A DNA stretch of 64,000 bases from NCBI GenBank assembly GCA_001661515.1, contig LUVW01000007.1, forward strand, positions 392,478 through 456,477, in the 5' to 3' direction. The DNA is from Capniomyces stellatus. Lineage: Eukaryota > Kickxellomycota > Harpellomycetes > Harpellales > Legeriomycetaceae. Shown piece after piece: positions 33,501 to 46,910 of the stretch (the first letter of the stretch is position 1; the number at the start of each line of letters is the position of its first letter). The notes below the pieces were generated by a model that was not told where the DNA came from, searched no databases, and saw only the letters and a list, made by a program, of their open reading frames with translations. The translations under genes were made by a program, and so were the position numbers.

Positions 33501-36441
33501 CCAACTAGATCAGTTAAGGCTGGATGTTGATGCTAAAAATGGTCTGATTGAGGAATTGCAAGCAACAGTCCAACAAAGAAATATTGAACTTGAAGAAAGT
33601 ACAGCCGAGTTGGGGAATAAGACCCAAAGCTTGGATGAGGTTAGAGCTAGTCATGATAGGCTGGACAAACGTAGTGTAGAGATGGATGAGGAAATCGAGA
33701 AAGTCAAGTCAGAACTTAAAAGCCAAGGCCTGATGGTTAAAGACATGGAGTTGGAGTTGATAAAAAACAAAACCGAGTACAAAGAGAGGCTTCAAGAGTT
33801 GGAATGTTTAAACACCAAGCTTGGAGCGTTAAGTGACGAGGCGGAGTGCAAAAATAGGAAAATAGAAGAGTTGGAGAAATTGCTTGAAGCCGAGCTGAAG
33901 CAGAGAAGCAGCAACGAGCTGCAAAATAGTGAGTTGCAAACAAGATATACCCAAATTATACAAGAAAACAGTGTGTTGAAGGTGAGTGTAGGAGAGCAGC
34001 AGCAGGAACTGACAGCAGCAAGAGCTGGATTTGATGAGAGTTTGAAACAGAAACAGGAAGAGGTTGAAGAGTATAAAACACGTTTGATCGCCAAAGACAA
34101 AGAGTTGAACAAAACACTTGAAAAAACACGCGAGCTGAACTGTGAGCTGGAAAGTTTGATGGCCGAAGCTACAGAAACGAAAAGGGAGGCTGGTGATGAA
34201 CTAGGTCATGCCAAATCGGAGCTTTTAGTGCAAAACACAAGAATCAAGGATTTGGAGTCAGAAGCGGCCATGTTGAGCAAGGAAATCGAATCCAAGGACG
34301 AGATGATAGACTCAAAAACTCGGGAAATAGATGCGATCAACATGGCCAAAAACGAGCTCCAGTCAAACTTGCGGGCAGAGTCAGATCGGTTAGAACAGAT
34401 AACCCATGACAACACTATACTTTTAAAACCCCGGATTTTGGCTTTAATATCTATCTGCGTAAGCTACCAAAACAAACTGGGTGAACTTGGTTCAAAAGTT
34501 TCAATGTTGGCTGAGCTATACAGTAAACTTGTTGTTGAACGTCGTGAGTTTAGGCATAGAATTGAATTTTTGGAGGCTGAACTCGTAACTTCCTGTAATA
34601 CTATCAAGAGTAAAAACGATGAATTTTTCCATCAAACTACTGTTATTGACGAACTGAAAGTCCATTCCAATGGTTTATCCAACCACATTGAAGAGTTGAG
34701 TAGCCAAAACAAGGGTCTGAATAGTCAAATCGAAGAGTTGGGTAGCCAAAATAAGAGTTTAAGTGGTCAAATTGAAGAGTTGAATAGCCAGATTAAGGGT
34801 CTAAGCAGCCAGAATATGGATCTGAATAGTCAAATTGAAGAGTTGAATGGTCAGAATAAGGGCCTGAATAATCAAATCAAAGAGTTTAGTAGCCAAAATA
34901 AGGATCTAAGTGGTCAAATCGAAGAACTGAGTGAAAAAATTGAAAAGGCTCAAAGCGAAAAGGAAGGCGAGGTACTCCAGACTATTGAAGATGCCAAAAA
35001 CATGCTTAGGCAGTTGGCTGACATCAAGGATGCTGAGATTGAAAAAAAAAACACTGAATGTGCCGAGCAACTGAAAAGCATTGAGCTTTACAAACAAGAG
35101 CTGGCTAGCAAAGACGACTTGATCCGTTCGATTGCTGACCAAAGCAGGGAAAATAGTCTAAATTATACGCAGTACGAGCACGATTTGAACGAGCATAAAG
35201 AAAAGGTCGTTTTACTAGTTGAGCAGATTGATGCGAAAAATCTGGAGATTTCTGAGCTGGAAAAACGAATTGAAAAGGCTGTAGACAAGTTGGAGAGTGA
35301 AAACAAAGATCTGAAAGCAATGAATGTCGATTTGAATGGCAAAATTCGGCATTTGGCTTCAGAGATTGATAGTATGGCTGAAATGAACAGATCCGACAAT
35401 GAAAAACATGAACATGAATATGTGCTAGTTGAAGAGGCAAATAAACTCCAATTGGCTGAAAGAACAAAGTTGCTGGAAAGCGTTAAAGTGTACAAGGCCG
35501 AGATTTCAGCCAGCAAAGCCATAGTTGCTGCGCTTCAAGACGAAATAAATGCAAATCGGCAGGAAATTACCCAACTAAACAGCAGACTTCAGGGTGTTTC
35601 AAGCGAGTTGCAGGCCAAAATAGATGATATTTGGTCGATTAACGCTTGTTTAGCCGAGCTGAAACAAAGCATGCGTTTGAATTTGGCAGCCAAGGCAAAG
35701 CTTATTATAGACACCATGTACACACAGAGCTTCAACCACGACTTGAGCAAGGTTACGGTGCTTGGCTCAGCAAATGGTTTAGGCTTTAAAAGTGTTGATG
35801 AAATTACTGAGTTTGCAAGTTTGCATTCGTTGCTGGCTAGCAGGGATGAGTCGTCTGTGGGTGCTGATTTTGCCTTGGTGTTTGGAGATTTGAACGGCTC
35901 AATTGCTTCCTTATCGATTATTCTTGGTATTATTAACGACCAGGTTGAATATAGACCAGGAGTCTCAGTATTGCCAGGTGCCCAAATCATTGTGGACAGT
36001 AATGGTCTGGATAGCAACTACACTTCCACTAAAGAAATAAAAGTAGAAAAGCCCAGCGAGATTGAAGATAAAGAAAGCATTGGCGACAAAAACAATGGTA
36101 ATGGTAATGGCAGCGGCAATGGTAGCGGTAATAGTATTGATGTGGGTGATTCTGCACCTCGTGTGCGCAGGAGGATGAGAAGAAAAGTGGGTGATTGCAA
36201 CGACTTGGAATCCCCACAGCCAGCCAAGAGGACCAACACAAACCAGTTTTTTTCCAGCAAAACCAGCCATCCAAAAGCAGAACCAAACTCATACGCAAGC
36301 AAGCAGAGCACCGCCGACATCAGGACCAGAGACAGCATAAACAGCCTTGAGACTGCCGATGGAACCGACCCAATCCCAAACTCCAAGCGAAGACATCGGT
36401 CTAACGGTGATGATTTCAAACCCGAGTGCACACAGCAATAA
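30537..36441 (+). CDS. CENP-E-like kinesin (kinesin-7 family), 1746 aa
   Basis: There are six exons: 30537-30702, 30805-30935, 31063-31140, 31303-31401, 31521-31602, 31757-36441. The N-terminal motor (about residues 1-345) has INVVIRVRP, the P-loop GQTSSGKT, switch I SSRSHTIFR, switch II LVDLAGSE, HIPYRDSKLTRILQ and a FANRAK-type end. HTMHGCPAEPGII and YLEIYNEIICDLL place it with kinesin-7. A very long Glu/Lys/Leu coiled coil runs from about 350 to 1420. It is followed by a globular-looking segment, a Gly/Asn/Ser linker (about 1630-1645) and a basic tail. Such motors move toward microtubule plus ends and link kinetochores or tips to microtubules. Five introns interrupt only the motor; 1561 codons of tail lie in one exon. 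The start at 30537 follows an in-frame GTG that is unlikely to be used. Confidence 0.95.
34681..34935 (+). repeat. Coding repeat in kinesin coiled coil
   Basis: Near-tandem units of 42 bases (14 residues) of the type SSQNKGLNSQIEEL are repeated about six times with point changes (about residues 1161-1245). The 14-residue period is two heptads, so growth by unit duplication keeps the coiled coil in register. Confidence 0.85.
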
Positions 36442-36666
36442 ACTCTGCTTATTTTGTTGGTACGGTTGTATGACTGTACAAATATAACAATCTGTTGTGG
36501 ATTGTAAAAAACTAGATTTTCAATATTATAACTTCAATGTTTTAAATTTGATTATGAAAATGATATATACATATATATATGTATGTGTATTTAAACAAAC
36601 TGAAAATATAAAGTAAATCAAAAATAATATAATATAAAATAAAATAAAATCCGGTGCTAGAGTACT
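36442..36666. terminator. Convergent 3' region of kinesin and FIP1
   Basis: Only 225 bases separate the two stops. The region is AT-rich with several AATAAA/AATATA-like hexamers on both strands, so the 3' ends may overlap. Confidence 0.5.
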
Positions 36667-39600
36667 TCAATTCCTTCTTTTTTGCGGACGGGACTCGCGA
36701 TCCTTATCGCGGTTTCTAGTGTTGACTCTAAATGCAAAGACAATGATGTTTATTTGTTAGGTCTTTTATTTATTTATTTTTGCTGCTGTTATTGTTGTTG
36801 TTGCTGTTGTTGCTGTACTTACCGTTCCCGGGACCGGTTTCTTCGATCTCCTTTGTCCCCTACAGGCGAGTCTGAACGACTTCTATTCCTCTTTGTTGGA
36901 ATGTGCTATAATAGTACAGTAAATTTACAAATAAATACCACATTCATTAATTAATTTTAGCAAAAAGAAAAAAAAAAAAAATCAAAAAAAATCAAAGTAA
37001 TTATCCTGTTGGTAAATTGGTACAAACATTATAATACCACTAACCTTGGATTGCTTGTTGCTTTCGTTCCAGCTTGAATTATCTTCGTTGTCTCCATTAT
37101 TGTTGCTACCCCCGCTGCTGTTTATCCCCGCAATACTGATACTGTTAGGGTTGGTGTTTGTCAATTTTGACGTTCTCCTATCCCGAGATCTCTCCTTGTC
37201 TCTCTCCTTTTCGCGACTTCTACCCTTTTCATTATCCTTATCGCCCTCGCGATCCCAATCTCTGTCTCTTTCCCTGTCCCTGTCCCTATCTCTGTCCCTG
37301 TCCCTATCTCTACCCCGGTTACCATCTTTGTCTTTTCCTACATCCTTATCCCTATCGCCTCTATCCCGGCCTCTATTATCCTTGTCATTTCTCCGACTTC
37401 TATCATTCGTCTGATCGTTCTTACCCCTAAATTTCCAAAAATCCAAATTACAGCATTACAGCAGTTCAGCGTTATACTATCAGCCGTACAATCCACACAT
37501 TCCATCACCTGCATAACATTGCTTTTAATTCTTGTTGGTTTATAAACTAACCAAGAAAACTACCATTCATTCAATCAACGTTTAAAAATTACCTTTGATC
37601 TCTGCGATCATTTCTTCCTTTCTGCCGCATTCTATCACCGTTGGAATCGTCAATGCTCTCATTTCTATTCCGTGGAGTTGAGGGCGAGTAATTTCTATTA
37701 CTAGCCCTTCTGTCACCGTCCATTTGACTGTCATTCTCGCTATTCTGACGGTACCTTTCATTGTTTCCGCCACTGTTATTTTCATTGTTGACGTTGCTGG
37801 TGTTGGGTGAATTTGTGTTTTTTTCGTCATTTCTACCGAATTGGGGACCAAGACTTTGCATATTTGGATTTGTACTGTGCTGAGGGTTCATTTGGCCTGG
37901 TCTTCCTTGGTTTGGTCCTAACCCCTGCCGGTTGTCGGCATTTCCTCCCATTAAAGGACTGGCATTCACATTTGGATTCATATCCAATGGCCTCTTCATT
38001 GGTATGATCGATGGTCCACCACCCATTACAAGCGCATTGGGACCTTGGCCCTGACCCTGAATCTGACCTTGAATCTGACCCTGCACTTGTCCTGGGAGCT
38101 GAATCTTATTTGGAGGTTGAATTTGGTTCTGGTTTAGGTTAGGCCCTTGCATGTTGGGAAGTTTCCCACCTTGCATATTAGGTGGCAGATGTTGTGGCTG
38201 TTGTGGTGGGGGTGGTCCGCCTCCAAACATTCCTGGTTGGTTTTGGCCTGGAAACCCGTGGTGCATTTGTCGGCCTGGAATAGGCCCCATTTGTCCCATT
38301 TGTCCCATTTGCCCCATTTGCCCCATTTGCCCCATTTGCCCCATTTGCCCCATTTGCCCCATAGGACCCATAGGACCCATTGGACCCATCATTCCTTGCA
38401 TCATTCCAGGCATCATTCCTGGCATCATGTTGTTCATTCCCATACCCATACCCCCACCTCCCATGACCTGACCCATCTGTCTGTTCATGCCCATACCCAT
38501 ATTCATGCCCATGCTTGGGTTCATACCTGGATTCATACCTGGATTCATGTTTGGGTTCATGTTTGGGTTCATGTTTGGATTCATACCTGGGTTCATCATG
38601 CTGCCCAATTGCCCACCCATATTCATCCCCGGCTGCATATTCATTGCCGGCATTCCCGCTTGACCTTGAGCACCACCATCTGGTTTTTGCTGTGTCGCCA
38701 CCACTGAGCTTTGCTGCTGACTACTTTCGTTTTTAGATTTTATACCTTGACCACTTTCCTCGCTTTTACTCTGCTCTGTTTCAGCTTCAGTGATCCTAAC
38801 CAAAATCAAATATTGCAAATTGAGTTTATGTTTATCTATTTTTATTTTTATTTTTATTTTTTTTACAAAGCCAATACATAACACTTTTAATCAAATACAT
38901 CAACACTTGCTTTGTCTCTTGGTCTTCTCCTTCTCCTTCTGGTGCTTCTTTACCATCTATTCCTACGTTCCACAACACCATTGGTTTGTTTAGTTGTAGT
39001 TCACGTTCTTTATTAGCTATAAATGTATCAGTCCCTATTGTACCTTTCTCTTGAGGCTTATTGGCTCCAGAGTCATTGGTACCAACAACTCCTTGAGTGC
39101 CGGATTTGTTTTCTCCGCCAACATTGCCTTGCTCAACCTTAATGGCTTTTGGTTCATTGGGTTTGACTCCTGCAGGATGCATACCCATCATCGGCGGCAT
39201 CATACCCCCCATTCCCATATTCCCCATCATCATCGAGTGGCCTGGCTGCATACCCGAATGCATGCCTCCCATCATCGGCATCCCCATCATCCCCTGCATT
39301 CCGTGCATCCCTTGCATTCCCTGCATTCCTTGCATTCCCTGAATCCCATGCATCCCTCCTGCAAACGGTACATTGGCCTGTTGCTGCTGAACTACATTCG
39401 TTGGTCCTGATGCCGACCCAGATACTGGATCCACCCCCAAAATACCAAGCTCCGGTGGCAGCATAGCTTCTCTTTTATCACCCTACATATCAACCAATTT
39501 ATCGCGTATTTGATTAAATTTATCCCTTCAGTCAGCACTCCAAACCTAATTAATTATTAATAGTACCAAAACTAACAGCATTTGGCTTCATTTATAGTTC

Positions 39601-40988
39601 CATATCTAGATCGTATGGCAAAACTATTCTTTTGATTTAAGGACTTACCGATAGATTTTTCGAATTGTATTTCTCCCGAAGTATTTTTTGCTTGATGCAA
39701 TAGAAATGCCACGCCTGCTCAGTAAATCCAAAATTGAAATAATCTGTTATGTCCGACCCTGGCTCTCTCCAAGGTCTCTCTGTCCCCATCCCTGCATCAT
39801 AGTCATACAACAAAGTGTCCTGGATCATTGGTGTCAGCAACATATTCAGCTTGCCCTCTTCAACTTTTAATATCTCCGATATTTCTATTCATTTCATTTC
39901 ATTCGCTTATTAGTTTAATCCTATCTGCCTCTAATCCCCAATTCGTTACATCTTGTATCCTCAGTCTAATCAATTCGCTATACATGGTTCTGGATCCCAT
40001 ATTCTTACCAACATGATTGTCAGGAACCTCTGATTCGCCTTCTTGATCCTGTTCAGCTGCTTCAACATCCGGGTTACTATCAATTCCATATTGGCGTTTC
40101 AATCATCTTTAGCACAAACTATTTCGCCCCATTCAGTAAATTACAATGACAAAATGAGAGGACTGTGTAATAAAGGCACATTTATTCCAACAAAATATCC
40201 CATGTAATTGATTGATATACGCTATTTACGTTTTTATCGTCGCTTCTACCGAATCCCCAAACACAAAATCTATATCGTCGTCATCGTCATCATCTTCCTC
40301 CTCGATTGCATATTGTAGCCCGTTCTCCACATTTTCGTCTGAAACATTGACATTGTCACCATCAATACTATCCCCATTATTGCCATTCTCTTCCTCAGCA
40401 TCAATCTCTTTATTATTTACACCCTCATTATCTAGATTCTCAAGTTCCAAATTCCCGTATTCATTCTCTGCCCCATCCTCCATCAATATATCTACCAACT
40501 TGGTTTGATCGCCCTATGTAAATATTATTTCAGAATTAATAACGCCAAAAACACTGAAGAGAAATATTGCGGAGTAACACTATTGCTCCACCCATTTTGC
40601 CTTTTACCATAAATTCATCATTACTTACATTTCCTGGCTTCCCGTCATTGTCTACTCCATCTATCAAGCAGCATTAAATTCAAGAATTGTATTTGACATT
40701 AAAGTAATATTGATTTTTACAACAATCTTTAGCATATACACAGACTTAGGCTAATCATCGAGATGGAACCCCTATAGCCTTTCCCATCCCTTTCTTCTAT
40801 TAAAAAAAAGGTGTCTTGCGTATCTTTATTAATTGCTATTCAACTACTCTGCGTTGTTGCTTTGTTTCTTTATACTCACCATTTTCAAACAAGTCGTCAG
40901 GATTCTCGGCTTGTTTGCTATCAATTTCCCTTTCCTCGGAGCCACCATATAGAAAATCATCATCGCTTAATTCGCCATTCTTGTCCAT
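36667..40988 (-). CDS. FIP1: Polyadenylation factor FIP1, extended Met/Gly/Asn-rich form
   Basis: A 1005-aa product comes from ten exons: 40988-40880, 40660-40629, 40513-40230, 40076-40009, 39884-39649, 39482-38911, 38795-37593, 37426-37045, 36905-36823, 36715-36667. FIP1 tethers poly(A) polymerase to the cleavage/polyadenylation complex. The N terminus is acidic (Asp/Glu run near residue 128). The Fip1 motif lies at about 197-240: RPWREPGSDITDYFNFGFTE, AWHFYCIKQKILRE. After it come Met/Gly repeats, an MGQ array, NPNM repeats, a Gln/Pro-rich part and an Arg-Asp (RD) region with (RD)n, as in animal FIP1 C termini. It ends in RPQKRRN. Intron 6 (38910-38796) uses a GCAAGT donor, required by phase. 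The exon 4 acceptor at 40077 was chosen because the nearer one gives a stop. It is about twice the usual length. Confidence 0.93.
38285..38362 (-). repeat. Nine-base tandem repeat coding (MGQ)8 in FIP1
   Basis: Eight units of an ATGGGGCAA/ATGGGACAA type lie within exon 7. The two sequence variants are blocked rather than mixed, which suggests recent expansion of one variant. Confidence 0.9.
38515..38600 (-). repeat. MNPNMNPGMNP coding repeats in FIP1
   Basis: About eight near-identical 12-base units code Met-Asn-Pro-(Asn/Gly). A related MQGMQG array sits in the preceding exon (39285-39350). Confidence 0.88.
38796..38910 (-). other. FIP1 intron 6, GC-AG type
   Basis: The donor is GCAAGT after ACA-AA and the acceptor is TTAG, phase 2. 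The overlapping GTGTTG donor three bases on is in phase 0 and would shift the frame. Confidence 0.82.
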
Positions 40989-42441
40989 TATACTGAATAG
41001 CACTTGCCTGTCGAGTATAGTATTTTTTTTGTTCTGCTGATCCTTCTACTCTTTTTCTTATTTTAATTTTTTTTTTGAAGTTTTTGAAGTTTTTGAAGTT
41101 TTTGTTTCGAGTTTTTAATTTACTTTTGCGTTTATCCTCCTCAAAGATCTTAATTTGGCTATTAAATTGTACTTGTCTCGCGATGGTTGCTTAGCCTTTG
41201 TTTGATTTTATTCGACTTTAACAAAAGTATAGCTATAATTTGCATTCACTCTAAAACACCAATTTGAATACATTAACCCGAAAATACCAAACTATTTTTG
41301 AAAATGTAAATATATATATATATTGTATTATAATTTTAGGATTTGAGTTCAAAAAAAACGTGGTTTAACAAATCCATTTTGGAAAAACTTTATAAACTGG
41401 GCAAGCTTATTCAAAATCCAATTCAAAAAAAAATGCAAAATTAAACTTGGTAAGTTTGAAAATTAAGCAAATGGAACCTAGGCTATAAATAATTGTACCA
41501 CATTGAAATATGGCTTGGTGCCAACAACCAACTTCTTCAAGTTGTATGTACTTTCAACATTATAACTATCACCGTGTGCAGGATACGCACCACATATCCA
41601 CAGTTCGAGCGTTTATGTTCGCGTTGAAGGGACGTCTCATTCAAGAACGCGTGCTACCAGTATTCCAATACTTGGTACCAATATTCCAGCAACATTTCTG
41701 TTCAAACTATACAACACTGGACTCGTTATAGATATATACTAAAATGCAGCATAAAATGAGGTAGAGGGAAACTTTGGCTTGAAGAAATTAACGGTCAATT
41801 ATGATGACTTTTTCAACAATATAAGTCTATATTACAATATACCGATGAGAAGGATAAACATGTATTTGGACAAGGCAACCAACGAAATCGAGGAACGGAA
41901 AATCGAGTATTATAAACATGTACAATCGCCAGAGTAACCTGGCCTTAGATGGTCGTAAATTCAACGTACCAACACTCTGTATTTCTCTATTTTTTTAGTA
42001 ACCCTACTTTATGTTGACTTGGTTTCTGTATAATCAAGATTTTGGTAGATATTGCCAAGTTTCCTTTTGATCTTAGTTAAAATGTGCTGAATAGTTAAAG
42101 TGATTTCCAACCAAACACAACAGAATAAACCAACAAATTTCTTGGTCTAAAATAATCAAACGAAAAAGAAAAAAAAAAAGTATTGATTATGAAAAATCGC
42201 AAGAGAAAAAAGAAAGTAAAGAAAAAAAACCTAAATGTTTAAATCAGAATCAAAAAATTATGAGATAATCAAGGTTTGCAAAGATAAATCAAAAACAAGC
42301 AACTCAAATTTAGATTTATTTTAACCCAAAGCTGAACTAACCTGTGATCTAAACAGCTAGCAGAAAAACTTTCCCTCACTTAAAGAAATCCTAAAGAAGA
42401 AGAATAAAAAAAGGAAACTAGAGTATAATAAAGTGCCCAAG
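40989..42441. promoter_or_regulatory. Divergent FIP1/mL50 region with unexplained open frames
   Basis: This 1.45-kb gap contains both promoters. A (TTTTTGAAG)3 direct repeat lies at 41072-41098, just upstream of FIP1. From about 41490 to 41940 on the plus strand all three frames stay open for long stretches. One frame (41510-41731) is ATG-started with 73 codons. Another, about 41755-41936, ends in EIEERKIEYYKHVQSPE and looks like a true terminal exon. I could not assemble a gene, so this may be a degraded or unusually spliced locus. Confidence 0.45.
41072..41104. repeat. (TTTTTGAAG)3 direct repeat
   Basis: Three exact nine-base units plus a partial unit lie 84 bases upstream of the FIP1 start codon, on the opposite strand. 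Confidence 0.9.
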
Positions 42442-43352
42442 ATGTTGCAGAGTATCAGAAGATTCGGGATTATAACCCCACGACTAAGATCGTACCATAG
42501 TGCTGCTGTTTTGCCAGCTGAATCAGGATTTTTTAAAAAAATGTTTGGAGGGAAAAAAGACGCAGTTGATATCACACCAAAGTCAGCAGAGAAACAGGAT
42601 ATTGAAGGTAGTGGCGAGACTGAGGCACAAATCCGAGACGATGTTTTTAAATTCGAAAGTGAGGAATTTGAATCGGCAGACAAAAAAAGGTAAGAAAAAA
42701 AATGCGTCAGTAAACAAAACAGGGCAATAAATATGAATCATTGAGACTTGGAGTGCGAATCTATATTGGATTTGTGGCTTATACAGCCTGTGTTGAGTTG
42801 GTAGATGAGGTTAAATGTAAGAGAGTCAGAAAGTAATCTGGTGAATTATAAATATAAAAATAGTGAGGTGGTTAGGTATTTGCCAGTTGAAACAGTTGAA
42901 AGCGAATTGAAACCAGCGATTGTTGAAATACTGCCATTAAGCGAGGACTGGAAGCAAACCAGCATTAGCGACATCCAGATTAAAGAAAAGGTAGATACCA
43001 ATTAAAATAGTGTTTCCAGCCTAGATCCAGGATAATACTGGATATAATGCAATGACTTGTGCCAAAATTTGTGCTAACATTCACGTGTGTGTGTGTGTGT
43101 GTGTGTGTAATAATCAATGTTTAGGTTGCGATTTTAGCTACAAGAATGTTCAAGATACAAATATCCAACCCTGCGTTGAACAACATGCAAACAGTGCAGG
43201 ATTTAATAGAATACTATACACAGAAACCATCGGTTGTGACAGCAAACCACCCTGTTGCGGAATTTTACGGGGAAAATGAAAAGGATCTGCCACGAAACAT
43301 GAAGTTTGTTCCATTCCACAAACACGAGCGTAAACTGCATGCCTACAATTAA
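42442..43352 (+). CDS. Probable mitochondrial ribosomal protein mL50
   Basis: A 218-aa product comes from three exons: 42442-42689, 42810-42990, 43125-43352. The N terminus MLQSIRRFGIITPRLRSYHS is a typical mitochondrial presequence (Arg/Ser, no acid), followed by GFFKKMFGGKK. The C-terminal domain has FKIQISNPALNNMQTVQDL, then IEYYTQKPSV and a DLPRNMKF segment. This arrangement (short helix, PN-x-L, T-V-x-DL-x-x-YY, then DLP-N) is that of the mL50 family. The exon 2 acceptor is uncertain: ATGAG at 42809 or AAAG at 42833 both keep frame, whereas the best-looking TAG at 42804 does not. A (GT)12 tract sits just upstream of the last acceptor. The gene is solid; the name is moderately supported. 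Confidence 0.72.
43085..43108 (+). repeat. (GT)12 microsatellite next to a 3' splice site
   Basis: The run lies in intron 2 of the mL50-like gene and ends 16 bases before the TTTAG acceptor. Confidence 0.95.
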
Positions 43353-43695
43353 AAAAAAAGGCCCACCCACCCACTTTAATTTTAAATATTTGGCTTTTCT
43401 TAATCCAACCTGTTACAGTTTGATTTTTTTTCTTTCTTTAATTTTATACCTTTGACTTTTATTTATTATTCAACCTTTTTTCAAACCAATTCAAAAACTA
43501 ATCGCGAGTTGAAAGTATCAATATTGCCTTTCCTACTAGTAAAAATAAATGAAAATAAATGGTATTACAATTGGAAAATTATTATTTTTTTTTTGCCAGT
43601 ACAATAAACTTGGATCAAGAATTTGTGTTTGATTATGGAAATTGTAGACAAAAAAATATATATATATGAATGGATGGACGAGACAACAACGTTGG
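43353..43695. terminator. Convergent 3' region of mL50-like gene and PUT2
   Basis: A 343-base AT-rich gap with AATAAA-type hexamers on the minus strand side. No gene. Confidence 0.5.
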
Positions 43696-45847
<2,152 letters not shown>

Positions 45848-46910
45848 GATTTAATAAAACCTAAATATTCCTTTATTGAAAATAAAAGTAGTAAAACAAA
45901 AAGTTAATGAGGAAATGTGTTTATTTTTTGACGTGGCTGTAGCAAAGGAGTAACTATTTACAAATAATTATTCTTACAGTAAATAGTGTAGCCTTGTTTA
46001 AATTAAATGTTTGCTAGAGCACAATTAATAATAGTGCTTGTGGGTTGATGTAGTTGATAAATCTGGTGGTTGATATTATTAAAAAAATAAAATAAAAGAT
46101 ACTAGTGATATTTGTGGTTACTTTTTATATTTATTTATTTACTTTTTGTTGTTGATGTCTTGGATACTTGGCTTTATACTTTTTTTTTTTGTTTTTGCTC
46201 TCCTTTCACTTTTTTTTTTACCTCTTTTTTCTCCTTATTTTTTCCAAAATGAATCAAACAATTACAATTAGAAAAATAAAGACGACATGAACCATAAATT
46301 ATATTTTAAAAATAAAACAATGAATCGGAACTACCTTGAAAAATTTGAAATAGAAATTGACTGGTAAGGAAAAACCAAAAGCCAAAATGGTCATGAGGGA
46401 AACTATGACCAGTTTTTAGTTTGAAACAATTATTTGATCGAAATTAAACCGACAGTAGCACCAGTTAATAATCATGTTTCATTTTTGGAACTTGCCATTC
46501 GTTTATTGTTGTTTACAACTTTTCACCAATTTCCTACACCAATCTCCTACACCAACCTGAATAAGCTAAGATTTCAAGTCAGGAAGTCTATTTAAATAGA
46601 GTGAAAAATAACAACAGGAACAGTAGTAAATACAAGCTTTGGTAGCTGGAACAATCCACATTTAAACACTTTATTCTTTTGAGAAGTTGTCCAAGCAAAG
46701 GGACTTTTGAATCAAAAACATGGAATAGTTACGACCGAAATCAAAATCAAATAAAAATTAAACTAAATATAAAATTTTAAATAATAATAATAATAATAGT
46801 AATAGTAATAGTAAATGAGAAGCAAAAAATTAAAGGGAAAGAGGCAAACACTAGAACAAATCAGCAATCAATTGGTTATTACAAATTGATTGCTGTTGCT
46901 ATTGTCAAGT
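45848..46910. other. Intergenic between PUT2 start and RPC1 stop
   Basis: About 1.06 kb with T-runs, A-runs and an (AAT)n(AGT)n microsatellite at about 46780-46813. No gene seen. Confidence 0.6.
46780..46813. repeat. (AAT)n then (AATAGT)n microsatellite
   Basis: A trinucleotide run changes unit midway. It lies about 100 bases beyond the RPC1 stop codon. Confidence 0.9.

Noticed and set aside
37046..37430. Plus-strand Leu/Ser/Pro-rich frames
   Set aside because: They are antisense to the FIP1 Arg-Asp repeat region and have no independent support.
38147..38707. Plus-strand 186-codon His/Trp/Leu-rich frame and a 106-codon Pro/Ile/Cys-rich frame
   Set aside because: They are shadows of the FIP1 MGQ/NPNM repeats; the repeated codons leave every antisense frame open.
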